Source: VAZQ01 sp963702695 (GTDB taxonomy: Bacteria > Pseudomonadota > Alphaproteobacteria > Rhizobiales > Xanthobacteraceae). Taken from it: a DNA stretch of 64,000 nucleotides. Where the stretch lies: assembly GCA_963702695.1 (NCBI GenBank), contig CAVPDS010000029.1, positions 1-64,000 on the forward strand. Reading direction: 5' to 3'. The position numbers and the translations under genes were made by a program. Below the pieces are notes generated by a model that saw only the letters and a list, made by a program, of their open reading frames with translations, was not told the DNA's origin and did no database searches. Each line of letters begins with the position of its first letter. Within the stretch, counting starts at the first letter, position 1. Shown piece after piece: positions 1 to 6,846 of this stretch.

Positions 1-2
1 CG

Positions 3-1222
3 TTAGCTAAGACTTAATCTTGCAGTGGTGTCCTGGCCCCCTGGCACAACGATAGCCGAGGCGGGGCGCGGAGCGGTCGGGGTGGCGAAGCGCCCCGCCT
101 CGGCGGATTGGAGACCACCACCATGACCACCGAACAGAAGATCATCCGCGCCAAAGTCGGACTGCTGGAGCTGGCCAAACAACTGGGCAACGTGAGCCAG
201 GCCTGCAAGATGATGGGCTACAGTCGCGATAGCTTCTACCGCTTCAAGGAGCTCTACGACAAAGGCGGCGAACTGGCGCTGACCGAGATCAGCCGCAAGA
301 AGCCGGTGCTGAAGAACCGCGTACCGCAGGATGTCGAAGACGCCATCGTTGCGTTGGCGGTCGAGCAGCCGGCCTTCGGGCAGGTCCGCATCGCCAACGA
401 ATTGCGCAAGCGCGGGCTGACGGTATCACCGGCTGGCGTGCGCTGCGTGTGGTTGCGCCACGATCTGGAGACCATGAACAAGCGGCTCAAAGCGCTGGAA
501 GCCAAGAGCGCCCAGGAGGGCCTGGTGCTGACCGAGGCGCAGGTCGTCGCGCTGGAGAAAGCCAAGACCGAGAAGGAGACGCACGGCGAATTCGAGAGCG
601 AGCACCCGGGCTATTGCGGCGCCCAGGATACGTTCTATGTCGGCAACATGAAGGGGGTCGGGCGCATCTACCAGCAGACCTTCATCGACACCTACAGCAA
701 GGTCGTTTGCGCCAAGCTTTACGATCGCAAGACGCCGATCACGGCGGCCGACCTCGTCAATGACCGCGTGATCCCATTGTTCGAGAGCCACGACGTGAAG
801 CTCACGCGGATATTGACCGACCGCGGCAGCGAATACTGCGGCAATCCCGAACGGCACGAGTATGAACTCTATCTCGCGGTCGAGGACATCGATCACACCC
901 GCACCAAGACCAAGAGCCCGCAAACCAACGGCATCTGCGAGCGCTTCCACAAGACCGTGCTGAACGAGTTCTACCGTGTCGCGTTCCGCAAGAAGGTGTA
1001 TCATGCGATCGACGAGCTGCAGGCCGATCTCGATGCATGGGTCTGTGAATACAACGAAGCACGACCTCATCAGGGACGTTGGTGCTTTGGCAAGACACCG
1101 ATGCAAACCTTCCTTGATGCATTGCCAATGACAAAGGAGAAAATGATCGCCGCCTGACGACATCGGACATCAAAACCCGATCGCTCAACCAGGTGCCGTC
1201 TGTCAGATCGAGTTCCGGCTAA
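3..1222 (+). mobile_element. IS481-family insertion sequence
   Basis: The element carries one DDE transposase gene and is bounded by imperfect inverted repeats of 34 bp at 3-36 and 1189-1222. The outer ends share TTAGC, then ACT, ATCT, CAG and CCTGG in register, about 21 of 34 positions. The window begins almost at the left repeat, so the true left end, often TGT in this family, may lie just outside. On the right the repeat runs directly into an IS630 transposase reading frame that has lost its first part, so this element is inferred to have inserted into that older element. Exact ends and target duplication cannot be fixed here. Confidence 0.75.
123..1157 (+). CDS. IS481-family transposase
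   Basis: This is a 344-residue DDE transposase that would cut and join the element ends. The N-terminal third is a helix-turn-helix region (residues about 1-110, with GNVSQACKMMGYSRDSFYRF). A retroviral-integrase-like core follows, with DTFYVG, LTDRGSEYCG and QTNGICERFHKT supplying the D, D and E positions. The length and this motif order fit full-length IS481 proteins. The ATG at 123 was preferred over an in-frame TTG at 108 because the homologous-looking sequence starts with MTTEQK. It looks intact and may be functional. The stop codon is 31 bp before the right inverted repeat. Confidence 0.9.
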   Translation: MTTEQKIIRAKVGLLELAKQLGNVSQACKMMGYSRDSFYRFKELYDKGGELALTEISRKKPVLKNRVPQDVEDAIVALAVEQPAFGQVRIANELRKRGLTVSPAGVRCVWLRHDLETMNKRLKALEAKSAQEGLVLTEAQVVALEKAKTEKETHGEFESEHPGYCGAQDTFYVGNMKGVGRIYQQTFIDTYSKVVCAKLYDRKTPITAADLVNDRVIPLFESHDVKLTRILTDRGSEYCGNPERHEYELYLAVEDIDHTRTKTKSPQTNGICERFHKTVLNEFYRVAFRKKVYHAIDELQADLDAWVCEYNEARPHQGRWCFGKTPMQTFLDALPMTKEKMIAA

Positions 1223-1989
1223 TACAGCTAAGGAGATCGGCCACGCGCCCTCGACCGTGCACCGCATCTGGAGCGCCTTCGGGTTGCAGCCGCACCGCGT
1301 CGAGACCTTCAAGCTCTCCTCTGATCCGTTGTTCGTGGAGAAGGTCCGTGACATCGTCGGACTTTACTTGTCGCCACCGGAACGCGCCGTTGTGCTGTGT
1401 GTCGACGAGAAATCCCAGGTACAGGCGCTCGACCGCACGCAGCCGCTGCTGCCGCTGCGGCCCGGCCAAGTCGAACGGCGCACGCATGACTACAAGCGGC
1501 ACGGAACGACATCTCTGTTCGCGGCGCTCAACGTCAGGGCCGGGACCATCGTCGGCAAATGCATGTCCCGACACCGCTCCACGGAGTTCCGCAAGTTCCT
1601 TGACGAGGTCGAGCGCAATGTGCCCACCGATCTCGATATTCATGTCATCCTGGATAACTACGGCACCCACAAGACCAAGCTCATTCGCAACTGGTTCGCC
1701 AAGCGCCCGCGCTGGCACGTGCACTTCACGCCGACATCGGCCTCATGGCTCAACCAAGTCGAACGCTTCTTCGCGCTCCTGACTGAACGCGCACTCAAGC
1801 GCGGGGTGTTCCGCTCAGTTGCCGATCTCGAAAGCGCTATCAAAACTTACATCGAGGCCACCAATGCCGATCCAAAACCCTTCCGTTGGACCAAGACCGC
1901 TAACGACATCCTGGCCAGCATCCAACGCTTCTGCCTGCGTACCCTCGCGGCAAACGCCTAGAATGAAACGGATTTAGGAATCAGGACAC
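1223..1989 (+). mobile_element. IS630-family element, left part lost or outside window
   Basis: This is the right-hand part of an IS630-type element. The right end appears to be CAGGACAC at 1982-1989, followed by the TA dinucleotide (1990-1991) that IS630 elements duplicate on insertion. Immediately beyond the TA, a reading frame for an integrase fragment begins on the opposite strand. The left portion is displaced by the IS481 element. Whether its left end survives outside the window cannot be seen. Confidence 0.7.
1227..1961 (+). pseudogene. IS630-family transposase, 5' truncated
   Basis: This is the C-terminal two thirds of an IS630 transposase. In-frame codons from 1227 read AKEIGHAPSTVHRIW, the end of the helix-turn-helix, before the first usable start (GTG at 1257). 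The DDE core follows, with VVLCVDEKSQ, HVILDNYGTHK and the C-terminal WLNQVERFFALLT motif. The first helix-turn-helix portion is missing, cut off at the right inverted repeat of the IS481 element. The remainder is uninterrupted to the TAG at 1959. A functional protein is unlikely unless it starts at 1257. Confidence 0.85.
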
Positions 1990-2127
1990 TAGCGCCGCTC
2001 CGTACTCCCGTATGAATTCCGGCGTGTCCGGCTTGGTCCGGAGTCGCACATAGCGGCCGAACCGCCGGACGTAAATTCGCGGCGTGCCGTGGCGGTCCTC
2101 ATCTTGCGTGATATATTTCAGCTTCAT
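1981..2127 (-). pseudogene. Tyrosine integrase N-terminal fragment
   Basis: A 48-residue leftward frame starts MKLKYITQDEDRHGTPRIYV and continues through GRYVRLRTKP and EFIREYGAAL. This resembles the opening of phage-type tyrosine integrases of rhizobia, which begin MKLKY-x-DRHG-x-R-Y. The frame then hits the IS630 end and stops within it. The catalytic domain is therefore absent. The fragment lies just downstream of the 3' end of tRNA-Val and on the same strand, the usual place for the integrase of an element integrated in a tRNA gene. I read it as the remains of an island whose other genes are lost or outside the window. Confidence 0.7.
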
Positions 2128-2163
2128 GGCCCCGATCCTACGGGGGAGCACGTCAACGGTCGC

Positions 2164-2195
2164 TAAAAATTGTTGCACCGTCCATTAGGTGCAAC
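2164..2195 (-). terminator. Rho-independent terminator of tRNA-Val
   Basis: On the minus strand, GTTGCACC (2195-2188) pairs with GGTGCAAC (2179-2172) around an 8-nt loop. It is followed by AATTTTTAG. It lies about 48 bp downstream of the tRNA 3' end and before the integrase fragment. Confidence 0.75.
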
Positions 2196-2242
2196 TGTCA
2201 TGGTTACCTAAACCATTGATTCATTTACGGATGATATTGCGA

Positions 2243-2317
2243 TGGTGGGCGCGACAGGGATCGAACCTGTGACCCCTACCATGTCAAGGTAGTGCTCTTC
2301 CGCTGAGCTACGCGCCC
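2243..2317 (-). tRNA. tRNA-Val (anticodon GAC)
   Basis: On the minus strand the acceptor GGGCGCG (2317-2311) pairs with CGCGCCC near the 3' end. The anticodon loop TTGACAT reads GAC, the T arm has GGTTCGATCC, and CCA is encoded (2245-2243). All four arms are present. The 3' end faces the integrase fragment and so marks a probable attachment site. Confidence 0.95.
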
Positions 2318-2390
2318 GGAAGGTTCGTCATATCGGCTCCCCACGGACGAGGCAAGGCGCCGCTGCACCGGGGTTCGCCTGCCGCCAAAT

Positions 2391-2750
2391 TCACGCGGCG
2401 AGAAGCTTTTGGACTTCGTGGACAAGTTCGCGCAGGTGCACCGGCTTCGACAGCACCTTGGCGTTCTTGGGGGCCGCCGAATCGGAGTTCAGGGCGACGG
2501 CGGCAAAGCCGGTGATGAACATGATCTTGATGTCGGGGTCGAGCTCGGAGGCGCGCCGCGCGAGCTCGATGCCGTCCATCTCCGGCATCACGATGTCGGT
2601 GAGCAGCAGCTCGAACGGCTCCTCCCGCAGCCTCTGGTAAGCGGAAAGTCCGTTGTCGTAGGAAATCACGTCGTAGCCGGCATTCTGCAGCGCCCTGACC
2701 AGAAAGCGCCGCATGTCGGTATCGTCTTCGGCCAGCAGGATTTTAGCCAT
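2391..2750 (-). CDS. cpdR: Single-domain response regulator, CpdR-like
   Basis: This is a 119-residue protein consisting only of a receiver domain. The acidic pair is at D10-D11 (LLAEDD), the phosphorylated Asp is D52 (LLTDIVMPEMDG), the switch Thr is T80 (FITG) and the Lys is K102 (LSKPV). In Caulobacter and rhizobia, CpdR receives phosphate through the CckA-ChpT relay. In the unphosphorylated form it directs ClpXP to cell-cycle substrates. The start MAKILLAEDD and the overall length match that family closely. The protein ends in Ala-Ala, which would fit a ClpXP-type tail, but that is inference. The ATG at 2750 was chosen by family length; an upstream extension in the same frame lacks domain character. 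It is transcribed away from the neighbouring amidohydrolase. Confidence 0.85.
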   Translation of the reverse strand: MAKILLAEDDTDMRRFLVRALQNAGYDVISYDNGLSAYQRLREEPFELLLTDIVMPEMDGIELARRASELDPDIKIMFITGFAAVALNSDSAAPKNAKVLSKPVHLRELVHEVQKLLAA

Positions 2751-2957
2751 TCGGCTCGATTCGGCCGCGCCTGCGACCTCCCCCCGCGAATTCGTAGCGC
2801 CATAAGCCGGATGCCGGGTAAAGATCGGGTGAACCCGAACGGGATGTTGGCATCCTCCCCCCGCCCCATGGACAATAGCGCGTTTCGGGGCATAGTGGCG
2901 TTGAAAAAAGCCGGGCCGATCCCACGTTCGAATCGAGACCACGCGAATCCCAATCTC

Positions 2958-3845
2958 ATGTACGATCCGAAAGATGAGCTCGACCCTGCGTTCGAAATCA
3001 TCGAACCGACGCAGTGGCGCGGGCCGATCGTCCTCAACTCGCCGCACAGTGGCAGCGTCTATCCGCGCGCCTTCCTGCTGGCGTCGCGGCTTGACATGGC
3101 GATTCTGCGCCGGTCGGAGGATTCCTTCGTCGACGAGTTGATCCTTGGCGTCTCGCGTCGCGGGTTCCCGTTGATGCGGGCCCACTTCCCGCGCTGTTAC
3201 GTCGACGTGAACCGCGAGCCCTACGAGCTCGATCCGCGCATGTTCGACGGCCGGCTGCCGTCCTTCGCCAATACCCGCTCGATGCGGGTGGCCGGCGGAC
3301 TGGGGACCGTGGCGCGGGTGGTTGGCGACGCGCAGGAAATCTACGGGCAACGCATTCCGGTCGAGGACGCGATCCGGCGCATCGAAGGACTTTACAAGCC
3401 CTATCACCGGGCGCTGCGCCGCCTGTTCACCCGGGTGCATCGTGACTTTGGCGCGGCGATGCTCATCGATTGCCATTCGATGCCATCCGCGACGGGCAGT
3501 AAGGATGAGCGTCCGCGCGCCGACGTCGTTCTCGGTGATCGCTACGGAACGAGCTGCGTGCCGGTGCTGATAGAGACCATCGAGACGATCCTGCGGGCCC
3601 GCGGCTACGTGGTCAGCCGCAACAAGCCCTATGCCGGCGGGTTCATCACCGAGCACTACGGTAATCCGGCAGTAGGGTTGCACGCCGTCCAGCTCGAGAT
3701 CAACCGCGCGCTCTACATGGATGAGCGGCGCTTCGAGCGGTCGGCCGGCTTTGCCGCGATGGCCGCCGATTTGGAACTGGTGGCGGAAGAACTCGCGCGA
3801 CTGCCGATTGAGGAGCTTCGTCCTTACCGCGCAGCGGCGGAGTAA
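2958..3845 (+). CDS. N-formylglutamate amidohydrolase family protein
   Basis: This 295-residue enzyme belongs to the N-formylglutamate amidohydrolase family, which hydrolyses N-formyl-glutamate or related N-acyl amino acids in histidine degradation. Visible family features are IVLNSPHSGSVYP near the N-terminus (metal-binding His), RCYVDVNREPYELDPRMF, the central LIDCHSMPS and a C-terminal stretch, GLHAVQLEINRALYM. No other hut genes are nearby, so the substrate is uncertain. The start at 2958 was chosen because it precedes the conserved region; an in-frame ATG at 2868 would add 30 residues. Confidence 0.85.
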   Translation: MYDPKDELDPAFEIIEPTQWRGPIVLNSPHSGSVYPRAFLLASRLDMAILRRSEDSFVDELILGVSRRGFPLMRAHFPRCYVDVNREPYELDPRMFDGRLPSFANTRSMRVAGGLGTVARVVGDAQEIYGQRIPVEDAIRRIEGLYKPYHRALRRLFTRVHRDFGAAMLIDCHSMPSATGSKDERPRADVVLGDRYGTSCVPVLIETIETILRARGYVVSRNKPYAGGFITEHYGNPAVGLHAVQLEINRALYMDERRFERSAGFAAMAADLELVAEELARLPIEELRPYRAAAE

Positions 3846-3896
3846 TTGGCGGCTCGTTCGACGCCGCGGCCATCATCCGACAACAAATCTGCAGAC

Positions 3897-3931
3897 AAAG
3901 AAAAAGGGCCGCTCGCGGATGCAAGCGGCCC
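3897..3931 (-). terminator. Rho-independent terminator of the sRNA
   Basis: On the minus strand, GGGCCGCT (3931-3924) pairs with AGCGGCCC (3913-3906) around a 10-nt loop, followed by TTTTTCTTT (3905-3897). It could also stop leftward read-through from the hydrolase gene. Confidence 0.8.
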
Positions 3932-3985
3932 AAGTCTAGGGAGGAAACGCCCAAGGAGGGCAGCGGTACGCGAGGCGTACCGCAC
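3897..3985 (-). ncRNA. Candidate trans-acting sRNA with two anti-Shine-Dalgarno motifs
   Basis: The sequence predicts an RNA of about 89 nt on the minus strand. The 5' part is a perfect 9-bp hairpin (3983-3975 with 3971-3963, 3-nt loop). Next is a small GCCC-TCCTT-GGGC hairpin (3961-3949) whose loop shows CTCC. A single-stranded CCTCCC (3944-3939) follows, then a strong terminator. A loop plus a linker each bearing CCTCC is the layout described for rhizobial cuckoo-type sRNAs. The region codes for no plausible protein. Family membership is inference from layout; homologue searches were not possible. It is flanked by an amidohydrolase gene and a convergent hydrolase gene. Confidence 0.65.
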
Positions 3986-3991
3986 CGCAAT

Positions 3992-4019
3992 AACATACGC
4001 CGCATCGCACAAAATGCAA
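3992..4019 (-). promoter_or_regulatory. Sigma70-like promoter of the sRNA
   Basis: On the minus strand, TTGCAT (4019-4014) and TATGTT (3997-3992) are separated by 16 nt. A start near 3985 would place the first hairpin at the very 5' end of the RNA. Nothing else of note is visible between this promoter and the end of the hydrolase gene at 4248. Confidence 0.6.
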
Positions 4020-4247
4020 GTACCCCTGACCTATTTTCCATGAAAAAATGAAGGGGCTGCGGCCGATTCCTTTCAGGATTAACTGCCCAATGAGCTGGCC
4101 TCTACTGCGAATTATCGAGGCAAATCAACCAATGAATGGGGCAGTGCGATCTTGATAGCTGTGCGTTTTTTGCATGACGCAAAGCTGCGGTGCCATTCGG
4201 TCGCACTGCGGGACGCCATCGACACCGGCGGTGGACGCCCGAACCAG

Positions 4248-5195
4248 TCAGGCGAACAAGGGCGACCCCGGCACAAAGGCATCGAAAGCTGCAAGCACCT
4301 GAGACCGGTAGCGGTCCTGTTCCATCAGCATCTCGTGCCGGGAGCCGGGCACGATGAGGTGCGAGCCGGCCCGCAGGCGGACGGAGAAGGCATCAATCGC
4401 CGGCGTCGAGACGATCTGGTCGTGACCCGCCGCGATGATGAGCATCGGCTGCCGGATCTTGAGCGGATAGCCCGGTTCTTGGAGTTCGCTCATCGCCGCG
4501 AATGCGGCGTCGGTCCAGCCCACCGTCGGCCAGCCAATCGCGAGACTGGGCTCTTCCTCCAGGACCGCAACATTGCGGGCGTAGCGGACCGGGTCGGATG
4601 TGAGCAGATTGCCGGTGAAGGGCCGCTGCATCATGACTGATGCATCCCCGCCCGGAACATAGGCGCTGCCGAGCCCTGCGAGGCGCAGCACCTTCACGCT
4701 ACTGCGCATCCAGGGCGAGCGGCGCAGGCCGGGAAGAGCGATCAGTGGGGCAAGCAGCACCATGCGATCGAACCAGCGGGCGCCCTGATAGGCCGCGCGC
4801 AGCAGGACCGACGCCCCCATCGAGTGCGCGAGTGCAAATACCGGAGGTGGGCAATCCGGCAGCACCACCTCATTCATGAAGGCTTCGAGATCGATTCCGT
4901 AATCGTTGAAGCTCCGAACATAGCCCTTGCGCGGATTGCCGATCAGCCGTTGCGACAGCCCTTGGCCGCGCCAATCGAGGGTCGCCACGGCAAAGCCGCG
5001 GGCGCGCAAGTCGCACACGGTCTCGAAATACTTCTCGATGAATTCGGCGCGGCCCTGGAACAGGCAGATGGTGCCCTTGCGTCCCGGAGGCGGCGCCCAT
5101 CGGGCAAAACGCAACTCCACGCCGTCGCGAGTCTTGATGGTACCGCTGACGACATCGTCGGGAACTGGGTTGGCGGGAGTAGATACGAGGGTCAT
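4248..5195 (-). CDS. Alpha/beta hydrolase, lysophospholipase-like
   Basis: This 315-residue serine hydrolase of the PldB/monoacylglycerol lipase group probably cleaves acyl esters of lysophospholipids or monoacylglycerols. The fold is complete: LFQGRAEFIEKY supplies the oxyanion-side loop, the nucleophile is S125 in AHSMG, the acid is D259 in GHDQIVS and the His is H287 in GSRHEML. No signal peptide is evident, so it is probably cytoplasmic. The ATG at 5195 starts a normal-length protein. The gene stands alone, converging on the sRNA terminator. The exact lipid substrate cannot be read from sequence. Confidence 0.85.
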   Translation of the reverse strand: MTLVSTPANPVPDDVVSGTIKTRDGVELRFARWAPPPGRKGTICLFQGRAEFIEKYFETVCDLRARGFAVATLDWRGQGLSQRLIGNPRKGYVRSFNDYGIDLEAFMNEVVLPDCPPPVFALAHSMGASVLLRAAYQGARWFDRMVLLAPLIALPGLRRSPWMRSSVKVLRLAGLGSAYVPGGDASVMMQRPFTGNLLTSDPVRYARNVAVLEEEPSLAIGWPTVGWTDAAFAAMSELQEPGYPLKIRQPMLIIAAGHDQIVSTPAIDAFSVRLRAGSHLIVPGSRHEMLMEQDRYRSQVLAAFDAFVPGSPLFA

Positions 5196-5303
5196 GGCTG
5201 CAGTCGGGGGCCCGCGCGGGAGTTGACGCCTTATAGCAGGGCAGGGGCTCCGCTCAACGCAACCGAGACAAAAGCAACAGGTTGTCTTGCCGGCCGAAAA
5301 GTC

Positions 5304-5335
5304 CCCTTGCGAGGCAAGAGCGGGCTCCCATATTT
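5304..5335 (+). promoter_or_regulatory. Sigma32 (RpoH)-type heat-shock promoter
   Basis: CTTG (5306-5309) is followed after 17 nt by CCCATATTT (5327-5335). This fits the alphaproteobacterial RpoH pattern CTTG-N17/18-CYYAT. Transcription starting near 5341 would give an 86-nt leader containing the ROSE element. Confidence 0.6.
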
Positions 5336-5339
5336 CAGA

Positions 5340-5426
5340 TGTGCGCAGGCCCTTGGGATGCGCACATCAACGGGTCTGGCCCCTTGTGGCGGACCATTTG
5401 CATTTCGCTCAACTGGAGGTAATGCC
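5340..5426 (+). promoter_or_regulatory. ROSE-type RNA thermometer of hsp20
   Basis: The leader folds into three hairpins. Stem I is a perfect 8-bp TGTGCGCA/TGCGCACA (5340-5347 with 5359-5366). Stem II is GGTCTG/CGGACC (5373-5378 with 5390-5395). Stem III (5402-5423) buries the ribosome-binding site GGAGG. In stem III the 5' strand contains TCGCT, matching the conserved UYGCU of ROSE elements, with G5407 bulged and a T5405/T5420 mismatch. These unstable pairs allow melting at heat-shock temperature. ROSE control of small heat-shock genes is established in Bradyrhizobium; the assignment here rests on the visible structure. Confidence 0.8.
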
Positions 5427-5885
5427 ATGCGAACTTTCGATCTTGCTCCCCTTTATCGCTCCACCGTTGGCTTCGACCGGCTGTTTTCGATGCTCGACCA
5501 GGTGACGGGCTTCGAGGGCGGCACCCCCGGCTATCCGCCCTACAACATCGAGCGCACCGGCGAGAATGCCTATCGCATCAGCGTAGCGGTCGCCGGCTTC
5601 TCCGAGGATGATCTCTCCATCGGGGCCAAGGAGAGCAGGCTGACTATTCGTGGCGAGAAAACCGGGACCCAAGAGCAGACGGGCGAGACCCTGTACCAAG
5701 GCATCGCGGCGCGGACGTTCGAGCGCGTGTTCCAGCTCGCCGACCACGTCGAGGTGAAGGGCGCGCATCTCGAGAACGGCTTGCTGCACGTCGACCTTGT
5801 GCGCGAGGTTCCCGAGGCCATGAAGCCCCGGCAGATCAAGATCGGCAACGGCTCGGCCAAGCAGGTCGAGGCGAAAGCTGCCTAA
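5427..5885 (+). CDS. Hsp20-family small heat-shock protein
   Basis: This is a 152-residue cytoplasmic chaperone that binds unfolding proteins and holds them for refolding. The alpha-crystallin domain spans about residues 35-135, from YNIERTGENAYRISVAVAGF through the closing LENGLLHVDLVREV. The N-terminal arm (FDLAPLYRSTVGFDRLFSML) is typical of rhizobial class A proteins. The ATG at 5427 follows GGAGGT with 7-bp spacing and lies inside the thermometer context. Expression is predicted to be controlled twice, by RpoH and by the ROSE leader. The gene is monocistronic, closed by a strong terminator. Confidence 0.95.
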   Translation: MRTFDLAPLYRSTVGFDRLFSMLDQVTGFEGGTPGYPPYNIERTGENAYRISVAVAGFSEDDLSIGAKESRLTIRGEKTGTQEQTGETLYQGIAARTFERVFQLADHVEVKGAHLENGLLHVDLVREVPEAMKPRQIKIGNGSAKQVEAKAA

Positions 5886-5911
5886 GCAGACGTCCGCTTT
5901 TAATTGGACGG

Positions 5912-5939
5912 AGCGCCCCGGTCATGCCGGGGCGCTTTC
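5912..5939 (+). terminator. Rho-independent terminator after hsp20
   Basis: AGCGCCCCGG (5912-5921) pairs perfectly with CCGGGGCGCT (5927-5936) around a 5-nt loop, followed by a short T run. Confidence 0.75.
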
Positions 5940-5992
5940 AGTTTGGACGGCTTGATAGGCGAAAAGGAAGCTTGAATCATCGCGTCTGGGTA

Positions 5993-6766
5993 TTATTCCA
6001 GCGGAGCAACCGGAACTAGATTCGGGTCAGGTTTCGCCGCTGAGGTCGTTGCTGGGGTCTTGGCCGGCGGCTGAACTGCGGCTGTTGGGCTGGGCGTCAT
6101 GATGATGGCAGGCGATTGCGGAGAAGGAGCTGCGGGGCCGCTGGCCGTTGCATCGTTCGACGCGACGCTCGGGCGCGGTCGGGGCAGCGGCGTGCGAGCC
6201 GTTCGCGGCGCCGGGGTCAGGGCGGATGGGGCGTTCGCCATTCGCATGTTCGGAATCGTGCGCGGCGGAACCAGCCCCGACGAGGAGTCGAGGCCGGCAT
6301 GCGGCGCCGATGGCGGTAGCGTGCTTTCATAACCCCCGACGCGCGGTCCATAGCCCGGGTCGTTGTCCGGCGGAAGCGGGTGATTCCGTGCCTCGGGCAC
6401 ATAGCCGGGTCCCGGAATTGGGATGAGGCCCGGCGGACGGTTATACGGTGGCGCCGCAGCCCACGCATTCGGGTACGGTCTCATGAGCGGATTGATGCGG
6501 CGAATCTCTCCGTAATAGGCATCAACCACCACCCGGACATGGCCGCCGCTGCGATCAGTCGCGATCACCACATAGTTGGGCCCCCGCCGGATCGGACGGC
6601 TCACCGGCGTGAGGCCCGTCGTGCGCACGATCGTCATCACCTGATATGGAGGTAACCCCGCCTCGTAGCCGCGCGGGTCGATCGGGACAAGTTGCGCCGC
6701 GGCGGGCGCGATGCTGGCAGCGCCCTGGAGCAAAAGCCCGGCGCAGATCGAGATACTCGTTTTCAC
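5993..6766 (-). CDS. Exported Pro-rich hypothetical protein
   Basis: This is a 257-residue protein of unrecognised function. It starts at a GTG (6766) preceded by GGGGAGG. It has a signal peptide of about 25 residues (KTSISICAGLLLQGAASIAPAAAQ). Residues about 26-90 form the only compact part, containing LPPYQVMTIVRTTGLTPVSR and GHVRVVVDAYYGEIRRINP, which looks like a small conserved beta-rich domain of Bradyrhizobium-type secreted proteins. The rest is a low-complexity tail rich in Pro, Ala and Thr, likely extended in the periplasm or envelope. It may follow the threonine aldolase gene in the same direction, 80 bp downstream. Confidence 0.65.
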   Translation of the reverse strand: MKTSISICAGLLLQGAASIAPAAAQLVPIDPRGYEAGLPPYQVMTIVRTTGLTPVSRPIRRGPNYVVIATDRSGGHVRVVVDAYYGEIRRINPLMRPYPNAWAAAPPYNRPPGLIPIPGPGYVPEARNHPLPPDNDPGYGPRVGGYESTLPPSAPHAGLDSSSGLVPPRTIPNMRMANAPSALTPAPRTARTPLPRPRPSVASNDATASGPAAPSPQSPAIIMTPSPTAAVQPPAKTPATTSAAKPDPNLVPVAPLE

Positions 6767-6846
6767 TGAAGCCTCCCCTTTCAGACTTTCTTTACGATAG
6801 CCTGGATTGGGGCGGAGCTTTGACGAACTCGCGGCGTGCAGGCCGG

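Noticed and set aside
28..35. GTGTCCTG near the window start as the left end of the IS630 element
   Set aside because: It matches the right-end sequence but is not preceded by TA and lies within the IS481 inverted repeat, so it is probably coincidental.
2409..2957. N-terminal extension of the N-formylglutamate amidohydrolase frame
   Set aside because: It overlaps the cpdR-like gene antisense and lacks domain character; the conserved protein begins near 2958.
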